A DNA stretch of 36,093 nucleotides. Origin: Chloroflexota bacterium (GTDB taxonomy: Bacteria; Chloroflexota; Dormibacteria; CF-121). The translations under genes and the position numbers were made by a program. Within the stretch, counting starts at the first letter, position 1. Every line of letters begins with the position of its first letter. Of this stretch, positions 10,996 through 18,959 are shown one piece after another. The notes beneath the pieces are model-generated. The model searched no databases and was not told the origin of the DNA. It worked only from the letters and a program-made list of their open reading frames with translations. The stretch lies in assembly GCA_005889535.1 (NCBI GenBank), contig VBHC01000127.1, positions 1 to 36,093 on the forward strand. The letters run 5' to 3'.

Positions 10996-11820
10996 TTAGC
11001 CACTTCGCTTCAGCAGCCCGAGCCGCTTGGCGCGCTCCTCGGCGCGGCCGAAGCACCAGACCGATGCTGGCACCAGGACGATGCCCATCACCAGCAGAAT
11101 CGCGACATCCGGCAGGGCGCCGGCGAGCGAGAGCCCGTGGAGTAGGGCTTCCCGGACCCCATCGAGGGTGTAGGTCAGCGGCGAGAGGATGCCGGCCAGG
11201 TGCAATGGCCCCGGCAAGACGCTGATCGGGTAGTAGACGCCGGAAATCAGCAACAGGACCCCCTGGACCGCGAAGGCCATCTGCTCGCCCTTCTCCGGCG
11301 ACAGCAGCGGCAGGATCGAGGTGAAGATGCCCAGGCCCAACAGGGGCAGCGTGGCGGCCGCGAAGATCGCCAGCGCCGTCAGCCAGTTGGCGTGCGACAG
11401 GTCGATCCTGAACAGGAGGACCACACCGACGCCGATGATCGCCGTGCGCGCGATCCCGTACAGCAGCGACGCGGCGGAAACGCCCAGGAGGTGGGTCAGC
11501 CGCTTGATTGGCGCCATGAAGGTGTACTCGATAGTCCCCTCCCAGCGCTCCCAGGTGATGGCGAAGGCAATCTCGAAGAATACCAGCGACAAGTAGGTCC
11601 AGAGCAACGCCCCCACAAGCAGGTAGAGCTGCGTCTGGTGCAAATTCGCCTGTCCTTGCTCGAGCCCAAGCGTCGACAGCCCCGCCGCGAGGTAGCCGAT
11701 GCTCAGCACGCTGACCAGGTTGTAGAGCAGCCAGACCCCTTCCCACGCCCAGTAGCGCCGATAGAGGTTCTTTTGCCTCTCGATGAAGCCGACGAACGCG
11801 TTCAGCTCCCAGCGCAGCAT
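10996..11820 (-). CDS. ABC-2 type transporter permease
   Basis: MLRWELNAFVGFIERQKNLYRRYWAWEGVWLLYNLVSVLSIGYLAAG...; six hydrophobic segments; adjacent to ATPase gene. Confidence 0.85.
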   Translation of the reverse strand: MLRWELNAFVGFIERQKNLYRRYWAWEGVWLLYNLVSVLSIGYLAAGLSTLGLEQGQANLHQTQLYLLVGALLWTYLSLVFFEIAFAITWERWEGTIEYTFMAPIKRLTHLLGVSAASLLYGIARTAIIGVGVVLLFRIDLSHANWLTALAIFAAATLPLLGLGIFTSILPLLSPEKGEQMAFAVQGVLLLISGVYYPISVLPGPLHLAGILSPLTYTLDGVREALLHGLSLAGALPDVAILLVMGIVLVPASVWCFGRAEERAKRLGLLKRSG

Positions 11821-11828
11821 GTTTCCAG

Positions 11829-12674
11829 TCACTCCTCTTTCTCCTCTTCGTCTTCCTCGAGCCGCTTCCCGGTCAGCTGCATGAAGGCGTCCTCCAGGCT
11901 GCCGTCGGTCTTGCCGGCATGCGCGCGGATCAGCTCCGCAGGCGTACCTTCGGCCAGCACGCGGCCCTGGTCGATGACCACGACGCGGTCGCACAGCACC
12001 TCCGCCTCTTGCAGGTCGTGCGTACACAGCAGCACCGTGGCGGCGCGATCCCGCCGGATCGACCGCACCAGCTCCTGGACCTCACGCTTCGAGCGCGGAT
12101 CGAGCCCCGTGGTCGGCTCGTCCATCAGCAGCAGTGACGGCGATGTCAGGAAGCTGCGGGCGATCGCGACCTTCTGCTGCTGACCACGCGATAGTTGCTT
12201 CATCGGCTTGTCGAGCGTGTCGAGCGGCAGGCCGAGCCGCTCCAGCATCGCCTCGACCCGATCCCGCGTGCCCTCGCCGCCGCTGCCGTAGAGCCGCGCG
12301 GCGTAAAGCATGTTCTCCCAGGGGCTCATCTCCTTGAAGAAGGAGGCTTCGACCGAGACGCGGTTGATGTGGCGGCGCACGTCGTCGGGCTGCGACACCA
12401 CGTCGTAGCCGAAGACCGACGCCGTACCCTGATCGGGCGTTAACAAGGTGGCCAGGATCCGGATCAGCGTCGACTTGCCGCTGCCGTTGGCGCCCAGGAT
12501 CCCGGTGATCCGGCCGGTCTCGACGTGCAGCGACACTTGCTCGAGCGCCAACTTCGGCTTCTTCAGCTTCCGCCAGGGCATCAGCCGATTCGGGCGACCA
12601 GCTTCGCCAAACCGCTTCGAAATGCCGTCCACCTCGACCGCCGCTGTATTCAATTCGCTTGCGTGGATCGCCAT
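11829..12674 (-). CDS. ABC transporter ATP-binding protein (ABC-2/DrrA-like)
   Basis: Walker A GANGSGKST, signature LSRGQQQKVAIARS, Walker B LLLMDEPTTGLDP. Confidence 0.95.
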   Translation of the reverse strand: MAIHASELNTAAVEVDGISKRFGEAGRPNRLMPWRKLKKPKLALEQVSLHVETGRITGILGANGSGKSTLIRILATLLTPDQGTASVFGYDVVSQPDDVRRHINRVSVEASFFKEMSPWENMLYAARLYGSGGEGTRDRVEAMLERLGLPLDTLDKPMKQLSRGQQQKVAIARSFLTSPSLLLMDEPTTGLDPRSKREVQELVRSIRRDRAATVLLCTHDLQEAEVLCDRVVVIDQGRVLAEGTPAELIRAHAGKTDGSLEDAFMQLTGKRLEEDEEEKEE

Positions 12675-12708
12675 GATCTCAGCTCCTCAATGAAGTGCGC
12701 GGAACAAC

Positions 12709-12738
12709 AAAAAACCGTGGGCCTGAGGGCCACACGGT
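12709..12738 (-). terminator. Intrinsic terminator/attenuator hairpin upstream of ABC exporter
   Basis: Minus strand ACCGTGTGGCCCTCAGGCCCACGGTTTTTT: stem CCGTG(T)GGCC/GGCCCACGG followed by T6. Confidence 0.75.
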
Positions 12739-12775
12739 CGAAAGCGCTCGAAAAATGATCTAGATTACTTGGCTT

Positions 12776-12853
12776 TCAATGCTGTGAGGCCCGGACAGGG
12801 CAGGCTCCGCCCCTGAAGGTCGCGATGCTCGCTGAACGGATCCGCCGCCTCAT
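12776..12853 (-). CDS. Putative 25-aa leader peptide MRRRIRSASIATFRGGACPVRASQH
   Basis: ATG...TGA small ORF between a candidate promoter and the terminator hairpin preceding the ABC ATPase gene; GGAGG just upstream of ATG. Confidence 0.4.
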   Translation of the reverse strand: MRRRIRSASIATFRGGACPVRASQH

Positions 12854-12862
12854 AGCCTCCGT

Positions 12863-12892
12863 ACAGTACGCCCTGGGCGGGGCGGAAGTCAA
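12863..12892 (-). promoter_or_regulatory. Candidate sigma70-type promoter of ABC exporter leader
   Basis: Minus strand TTGACT-18 nt-TACTGT overlapping the 3' end of the upstream gene. Confidence 0.4.
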
Positions 12893-14904
12893 CCGGAAAT
12901 GGTGGTTGACACAGGCGCTTCGTCGATCGACTCCGCCAGGTACTGCGCGAGGTCCTTGACCTGCAACCTCGCCTCGGCGCCCTTTGCCGCGATCCCATCC
13001 CGGAACATGGTCAGACAGAACGGACAGGCGGTCGCCACCCGCGGCGCCTCCGTGCGCAGCGTCTGCTCGACCCGCTCGTGGTTGATTCGCTTTCCGATCT
13101 TTTCCTCCATCCACATCCGCCCGCCGCCGGCGCCGCAGCAGAAGCCACGCTTGTGATGGCGCTCGATCTCGACCAGCTTGGCGCCCGGGATCGCCTCGAT
13201 GACCTCGCGCGGGGGGTCGTAGATATCGTTCCAGCGGCCGAGGTAGCAGGAATCGTGGTAGGTGAACTTCCCATCGACGGCCTTGTTCGGCTTGAGCCGG
13301 CCGTCTTTGATCAGCCTGGCGAGTAGCTGCGTGTGATGGATGACCTCGTAGGTGCCGCCGAACTGCGGGAACTCGTTCTTGATGGTGTTGAAGCAATGCG
13401 GGCAGCTGGCGATCACCTTCTTGACCCTGGCAGCGGCCATCGCCTCGATGTTCTGCTGCGCCTGCGTTTGGTAGAGGTACTCGTTCCCGATGCGGCGGGC
13501 CGGGTCGCCGTTGCAGGTCTCCCGTGGGCCGAGGATCGCGAAATCGACGCCGGCCTTCTGCAGCAGCTTGACGAGGGACCGAGCCACGTCCCGGCTGGCT
13601 TCATCGTAGGAGGCCGCGCAGCCGACGAAATAGAGATACTCGGCATCGGGCTTCTCCTCGACCGTCTTGACGCCCAGCCCTTGAGTCCAATCGGTCCGCT
13701 GCGCGCGCGGCAGGCCATAAGGATTGCCCTGGGTCTCGATGCTGCGCAGGGCGCCCTGGGCCTCTTTGGGAAACCTGCTCTCTTCCAGGACCAGACTGCG
13801 ACGCATGTCAACGATCTTTGGGACGTGCTCGATCAGCACTGGGCACTCCTGCTGACATGCGCCGCAGGCAACGCAGGCCCAGAGCTCATCTTCTTTGATG
13901 GCGTCCCCGATCAGCTTCTGGGACTGTGGGGCATCGCGCCGTTGCTCGGCGGGCGCGTCGCGGATCGTCTTGTAGAGGTTCTCCCGCGCGTCGACGATGA
14001 TCATCTTGGGATTGAGCGGCTTGCCGGTCAGGAAGGCTGGGCACTGTTCCTGGCAGCGGCCGCACTCGGTACAGGAGTACAGGTCGAGCAGGTTTTTCCA
14101 GGACCACTGCGTCACCTGGCTGACCCCGTAGTGCTCGGCGTGCTCGAGATCGATCGGCGCGAGCATGGCCCCGGCTTTGGGTCCGAGCTTGCGGAAGAAG
14201 ACATTGGGAATGGCGACGATGATGTGCAGGTGCTTCGAGCTCGGGATGTAGACGAGGAACGCCAGCACCGCCAGGATGTGGATCCAGTAGAAGACCTCGT
14301 GCGCCGGGATCGCCGCCGATCGCTCCCAGCCGAAGCCTTCAAACAGGCGGGCGAGCGCCGAGGAGAGCGGCCGCCAGGATGCCGAGGGATCGCCGCCCTC
14401 CGCGATCCGGGCGGCGTTCTGGCCCAGCATGCCGATCATGATGGTGGCGATCAGGCCGAGGATGATGAGGGCATCGGTTTCGTTGCTTTCGTGGAACTGG
14501 CGTGGCCGGATGACAAGCCGGTTGACGAGCGCCATCAGCACGCCCACCAGGACCAGGATGCCGAACAGGTCCTGCAAGAAGGCGATCCAGGTGGTCCCAC
14601 CGATCGGGGCCAGGCTGAAGCCCGGGACAACGCCTTCCCCGAAGGCCTGGATGATCGCGGTCAGAAGGACCACGAATCCCCAGAAAATGAAGAAATGGAG
14701 GATGCCCGAGTACAGGTTGCGGAACATCCTGGTGTGGAGGCCGACGTAGCTGAGGACACTTCGGATCCGTTCCGGAATGTGGTCGAACCGGTTCTCGTTG
14801 GGGCCCAGCCGCAACATACGGTAGAGCCGTCGTGTCCGGACGGCGAAGTAGGCGACCGCCGCCAGCAGCACCGCCAGCACGGCGATCGACTTCACCAGGG
14901 TCAT
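12889..14904 (-). CDS. Membrane (Fe-S)-binding oxidoreductase with CCG domains (EtfD / heterodisulfide reductase-like)
   Basis: N-terminal NarI-like TM region, two 4Fe-4S motifs CTECGRCQEQCP and CVACGACQQECP, CCG-domain motifs CGAGGG/RGFCCGAGGGRMW. Confidence 0.9.
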   Translation of the reverse strand: MTLVKSIAVLAVLLAAVAYFAVRTRRLYRMLRLGPNENRFDHIPERIRSVLSYVGLHTRMFRNLYSGILHFFIFWGFVVLLTAIIQAFGEGVVPGFSLAPIGGTTWIAFLQDLFGILVLVGVLMALVNRLVIRPRQFHESNETDALIILGLIATIMIGMLGQNAARIAEGGDPSASWRPLSSALARLFEGFGWERSAAIPAHEVFYWIHILAVLAFLVYIPSSKHLHIIVAIPNVFFRKLGPKAGAMLAPIDLEHAEHYGVSQVTQWSWKNLLDLYSCTECGRCQEQCPAFLTGKPLNPKMIIVDARENLYKTIRDAPAEQRRDAPQSQKLIGDAIKEDELWACVACGACQQECPVLIEHVPKIVDMRRSLVLEESRFPKEAQGALRSIETQGNPYGLPRAQRTDWTQGLGVKTVEEKPDAEYLYFVGCAASYDEASRDVARSLVKLLQKAGVDFAILGPRETCNGDPARRIGNEYLYQTQAQQNIEAMAAARVKKVIASCPHCFNTIKNEFPQFGGTYEVIHHTQLLARLIKDGRLKPNKAVDGKFTYHDSCYLGRWNDIYDPPREVIEAIPGAKLVEIERHHKRGFCCGAGGGRMWMEEKIGKRINHERVEQTLRTEAPRVATACPFCLTMFRDGIAAKGAEARLQVKDLAQYLAESIDEAPVSTTISG

Positions 14905-14929
14905 CTCTGGTAATCGTAGCGTCAGTGAT

Positions 14930-15538
14930 ATGCGAGTTTTGGGCCTCACCGGCGGGCTCGGTTCCGGCAAGTCACTGGTCACCAAGATGTTCCGCGACCT
15001 CGGGGCCGAGGTAATCGATGCTGATCAGCTCGCCCGCGACGTCGTCGAACCCGGGCAGCCCGCGCTCGACGAGATCGTCAAGGCCTTCGGTCCGGGCATC
15101 CTGCTGCCGGATGGCCGGCTCAACCGGAGCCAGCTTGCCGCCACCATCTTCGCGGACGCCGTCGCCCGCCAGCGGCTCAACGCCATCACCCATCCGCGCA
15201 TCCGAGAGCGCATGGATGCTGAGGTGGCGGCGCGACGCGGGCGTCCGGGCGTTCTGGTCCTCGACATTCCGTTGCTTTACGAGAATGACCGGGCCGAGGC
15301 GGTGGAAACGGTGATCGTCGTCTGGGTCGATCCGCAGACGCAGCTCCGCCGACTCCGGGAGCGAGACCGCCTGACCGCCGAGGAAGCAGGGCAACGGATC
15401 GCCTCCCAGATGCCCCTCGAGGAGAAGCGAGCGCGGGCGAACGATGTCATCGACAACAGCGGCGACCGGGAAAACACCCGCCGGCAGGTGGAGGCGATCT
15501 ATCGACGCTACGCGCCCACCGAGCCGGCGCCTCGCTGA
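14930..15538 (+). CDS. coaE: Dephospho-CoA kinase
   Basis: MRVLGLTGGLGSGKSLVTKMFRDLGAEVIDADQLARDVVEPG...HPRIRERM...DIPLLYE. Confidence 0.95.
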   Translation: MRVLGLTGGLGSGKSLVTKMFRDLGAEVIDADQLARDVVEPGQPALDEIVKAFGPGILLPDGRLNRSQLAATIFADAVARQRLNAITHPRIRERMDAEVAARRGRPGVLVLDIPLLYENDRAEAVETVIVVWVDPQTQLRRLRERDRLTAEEAGQRIASQMPLEEKRARANDVIDNSGDRENTRRQVEAIYRRYAPTEPAPR

Positions 15539-15545
15539 CCCCGGC

Positions 15546-15932
15546 TCACCCTGCCTTGCGTCGACGATCCGGCAACTCGCGCCGATTGGAAAGGTCGATG
15601 TCAATCGGTTGCCGCACCCTTACCGTGAAGCGGGTCAAAAAGACCACCGCGAGGCCCACGACGAAGAGGACGGTACCGGGCGCCGCGTCGGAGAGCTTGC
15701 TCTGGACGCCAATGACCTCGCCCACCCAGCTGCTCGAGCCAACCACGCCGTGGAAGAAGAGCAGGGTGCCAGCGATGACGCAGGCCAAACCCAGGACGAG
15801 CCCGGCGAGCGAGTAGACGAGCTGAAGGAGCGCCAGCCGGCTCCAGAAATGCCGCTCCCGGGGATCCGGCGGCAACTCCAGGGCGACGAGCGTGAACTGC
15901 AGCCCGCTCAGAAGCCATTGCAGCAGCTTCAT
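15546..15932 (-). CDS. Small membrane protein, unknown function
   Basis: MKLLQWLLSGLQFTLVALELPPDPRERHFWSRLALLQLVYSLAGLVLGLACVIAGTLLFF; TM segments; SD GGGAGGAG before ATG. Confidence 0.65.
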   Translation of the reverse strand: MKLLQWLLSGLQFTLVALELPPDPRERHFWSRLALLQLVYSLAGLVLGLACVIAGTLLFFHGVVGSSSWVGEVIGVQSKLSDAAPGTVLFVVGLAVVFLTRFTVRVRQPIDIDLSNRRELPDRRRKAG

Positions 15933-16038
15933 GACTCCTCCCGCTATCAGCTTAGGCATCGAACGCTACGGGGCTGAAGCGCGCGGGCGATCGTCGCCGA
16001 AACGTCAGCGCCTTGTCGCGAAGTCGTCGCCCGGAGGG

Positions 16039-16749
16039 CTAGATCGTGGAGTAGTAGGCCGCGGGCGTGGGCGCGGGCGATTGACCGGGGGTGGCTGGCG
16101 GGGTACCTGGCCGTCCCTTGGGACCGAACCGGAACTTCAGGCCGGAGCCAACCCGCGACAGCATGGCATCTTCCTGGGCCTGGGTGATCGTCCCCGCCTT
16201 GACCGCCTTGTCGAGCACACCCTTCGCGGCGTTCTTCATGGCGGTCTTTACGGCGCTATCGCTCACCTTTTGCTGGACCTCGAGATCACTGAGCGACTTC
16301 CCCGCCTTTAACGCGTTTTTGAGATCCGTTGCGCTCATGTGCAGGGCGCTGGCGACGGCGTTCGCTTCCGCGGTGGCCAGCTCCTGCATCAGGGCGCGAT
16401 CGCCTTTAAAGGCGCCGGGCCGCAATCCGAAACCGCCAATCGGGCCCAGACCCTGGCCGGCATTGATCCTCGCCTTCATGGCGTCCGCCTGCTGCTGGGT
16501 GATCCTGCCGTCCTTCAGCATCTGGTCGACGGTCTGCAACTCCGCTCGCTTCAACGCATCCCTGGTTTGGGTCGAGTTCAGGTGCAGAATGGCCGCCAGC
16601 TTGTCGACGAAAACCTGTGCGTAATTCTTCGTCCCGCTCGTGGATGGCGACGGCGAGGGCGCGGCCTCGACCGCCACGATTCCGATGATGATCGCCGCCA
16701 GCCCGGCCGCCGGTAGCGCGATCCAGCGCTTTCCTTTCATCTGCGACAA
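16039..16749 (-). CDS. Secreted/anchored helical protein with repeated ITQAQ(A/E)DAM-type motifs
   Basis: Signal anchor MSQMKGKRWIALPAAGLAAIIIGIVAVEA; repeats GRITQQQADAMKARI and GTITQAQEDAMLSRV. Confidence 0.65.
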   Translation of the reverse strand: MSQMKGKRWIALPAAGLAAIIIGIVAVEAAPSPSPSTSGTKNYAQVFVDKLAAILHLNSTQTRDALKRAELQTVDQMLKDGRITQQQADAMKARINAGQGLGPIGGFGLRPGAFKGDRALMQELATAEANAVASALHMSATDLKNALKAGKSLSDLEVQQKVSDSAVKTAMKNAAKGVLDKAVKAGTITQAQEDAMLSRVGSGLKFRFGPKGRPGTPPATPGQSPAPTPAAYYSTI

Positions 16750-16863
16750 CTCCTTCCCGGGGTTATGACCCTACTATCCTTGCCGATCTCGATGAACTCC
16801 GGCTGAGAAGCGGCTTAGAAAGCGGTAAGAGACTGACACGCCAGGCGTAACGTCCCACGGTAC

Positions 16864-16882
16864 AAGCCCTAAAGGGGCTTTT
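16864..16882 (+). promoter_or_regulatory. Hairpin followed by short T run in 5' leader of TIGR03118-like gene
   Basis: AAGCCC-TAAAG-GGGCTT then TT; lies 34 nt upstream of ATG 16916. Confidence 0.35.
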
Positions 16883-16915
16883 CGGGCCCTCCAACGGGAC
16901 GCAAGGAGGCAAGGC

Positions 16916-17992
16916 ATGCGACTCAGACGGTTACCCCTGGCAATCGCTCTGGCGACGGGGCTCTTCAGCCTTTCCGCCATTGGCGCTGGCGCGGGCGCCG
17001 GCAAGACGGCGTTCACCCAAACCAACCTGGTATCGAACCGAACGGACCAGGGCGCCAGCGTCGTTGACCCCAGCTTGCAGAACCCCTGGGGCATCTCTGC
17101 CGGCCCGGCGACGCCGATGTGGGTATCGGACAACGGCGCCGGCGTCACCACCCTCTACGGGGGCAACGGCTCGAAGGTGCCCTTGACAGTGGTGATTCCG
17201 CCCGGCGCGGGCAGTTCCGCGGGAACCCTGGGGACGCCGACCGGTACGGTCTTCAACGGCAACAGCGCCGAGTTTCGCGGCGATCGCTTTCTATTCGCGA
17301 CTGAGGATGGCACGATTGCCGGTTGGCAGCCGGCCTATGGCACGGTCGCACACACCCAGGTCGACAATTCCCTACCGGCACCGGGCGCCGTGTACAAGGG
17401 TCTGGCGATCGGCTCGACCGCGACCGGCGACCGCATCTATGTAGCGAATTTTCGGGGCGGTGCCGTGGATGTGTTCAACAGCAACTACGCCCCAGCCGGA
17501 TCCTTTACGGATCCAAAAATCCCGACTGACTACGCACCCTTCGACGTCCAAACCCTCGGGGGAGTCCTGTATGTCACCTTCGCCATGCGGGATGCGACGG
17601 GTCACGATGACGTCGCCGGCCAGGGGCATGGCTTTGTGGACGCCTTCGATACCAACGGCAACCTGCTACGCCGGCTAGTCTCTCATGGACAGCTCGACTC
17701 ACCATGGGGCCTGGCCATCGCGCCGGCGAGCTTCGGGGATTTCGCGGGCGACCTGCTGGTCGGAAACTTCGGCAACGGCCGCATCAATGCCTTCACCCTC
17801 GACAAGGGCAACTTCCGCGGGACCCTGAAGTCGGACCAGGGACCGATCGCGATCGACGGCCTGTGGGCCCTCCGGGTGGGGAATGGAGCCCCACCACCCA
17901 ATGGCGGCGACCCGAACGCCGTCTATTTCACCGCAGGCATCAATGGCGAGGCGGACGGCCTCTTCGGCACGATCACAAACGCGGGTAGTTAA
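16916..17992 (+). CDS. TIGR03118 family secreted beta-propeller-like protein
   Basis: Signal peptide; TNLVSNRTDQGASVVDPSLQNPWGISAGPATPMWVSDNGAGVTTLYGGNG...GTVFNGN...FATEDGTIAGWQPAYG. Confidence 0.88.
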   Translation: MRLRRLPLAIALATGLFSLSAIGAGAGAGKTAFTQTNLVSNRTDQGASVVDPSLQNPWGISAGPATPMWVSDNGAGVTTLYGGNGSKVPLTVVIPPGAGSSAGTLGTPTGTVFNGNSAEFRGDRFLFATEDGTIAGWQPAYGTVAHTQVDNSLPAPGAVYKGLAIGSTATGDRIYVANFRGGAVDVFNSNYAPAGSFTDPKIPTDYAPFDVQTLGGVLYVTFAMRDATGHDDVAGQGHGFVDAFDTNGNLLRRLVSHGQLDSPWGLAIAPASFGDFAGDLLVGNFGNGRINAFTLDKGNFRGTLKSDQGPIAIDGLWALRVGNGAPPPNGGDPNAVYFTAGINGEADGLFGTITNAGS

Positions 17993-18004
17993 CCCCGAGC
18001 CTTT

Positions 18005-18034
18005 GGCTGAGGCGGGACGCAAACCGCCTCAGCC
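18005..18034. terminator. Bidirectional terminator-like perfect 11-bp hairpin between convergent genes
   Basis: GGCTGAGGCGG-gacgcaaa-CCGCCTCAGCC; overlaps the stop codon of the minus-strand gene. Confidence 0.7.
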
Positions 18035-18940
18035 GTTCTCGATCTCATCGAGCCGCAGGCACGGCTCGACGCAGACATCACGCCCGCCGAAGCGCGCCAT
18101 CCATTCTTCGCGCGTCGCCGGCGCGAGCACCGATCGCACATCCTCGACGGCCGATGGGTCGAACTGTCGCTCCGTGAGGTCAGCGCGGCCGATCGCACCG
18201 CAGAACTCCGCCCAGAAGTCCGGCTCGAGCGCCGCCACTGTGAGGTAGCCATCGCGAACCGGGTAGACGTGGTAGCAGGGCACGTCGCCGGTGAGCGGCA
18301 ACCCGGGGAGGCCGGCCTCCATGGCCGCCCGCGGAAGCGCCGTCCAGCTCTGCATCAGGTCGGTCATCGAGACCTCGACCCTGGTGCCGCGCCCCGAGCT
18401 GGCGCGCCCGGTGAGTGCGGCCGCGATCAGGAAGGCGGCCTGCATTCCGCCGGCGAGATCGGCCACTTGCAATCCAGGGATGGTCGGGGCGCCGTCGCGC
18501 TGTGGCATCAGCGATAACGCGCCGCTGCGCGCGAGGTAGTTGAGGTCATGGCCGGCGCGGCGCGCCAGCGCGCCGCTCGAGCCATAGCCCGTGATGGCGC
18601 AGTAGACGAGCGCGGGGTTGATGCCGGACAGCGCGGCATAGCCGAGCTCCATTTGGTCGAGGACCCCTGGCCGAAACCCCTCCACCAGGACGTCCGCATC
18701 GACGATTCGCCGGTAGAGCGCCTGGTGCCCGCTCTCGGTGCGGAGATCGAGCATGAGGAGATGCTGGCCGCGATGCAGGGCGTCGAAAAACGCCTCGCCG
18801 CCGGGCAACCGGCGGATCGGGTCGCCGGTCGGCGCCTCGATCTTGGTGATCTCCGCACCCTGCGCCTGGAGCAGCTGCGTGCAGTACGCGCCCGGGAGCA
18901 GGCGGGAAACATCGAGGACGCGAACGCCGCGGAGCAGCAT
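18029..18940 (-). CDS. CaiB/BaiF family CoA-transferase
   Basis: MLLRGVRVLDVSRLLPGAYCTQLLQAQGAEITKIEAPTGDPIRRLP...LDLRTESGHQAL...DVLVEGFRPGVLDQMELGY. Confidence 0.92.
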   Translation of the reverse strand: MLLRGVRVLDVSRLLPGAYCTQLLQAQGAEITKIEAPTGDPIRRLPGGEAFFDALHRGQHLLMLDLRTESGHQALYRRIVDADVLVEGFRPGVLDQMELGYAALSGINPALVYCAITGYGSSGALARRAGHDLNYLARSGALSLMPQRDGAPTIPGLQVADLAGGMQAAFLIAAALTGRASSGRGTRVEVSMTDLMQSWTALPRAAMEAGLPGLPLTGDVPCYHVYPVRDGYLTVAALEPDFWAEFCGAIGRADLTERQFDPSAVEDVRSVLAPATREEWMARFGGRDVCVEPCLRLDEIENG

Positions 18941-18959
18941 GCCCTGCTAGGTTAGCGAC

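Noticed and set aside
13333-14913. 526-aa plus-strand ORF
   Set aside because: Fully antisense to the well-supported Fe-S oxidoreductase; composition (Asp/Arg/His/Gln rich, no motifs) is typical of high-GC shadow ORFs
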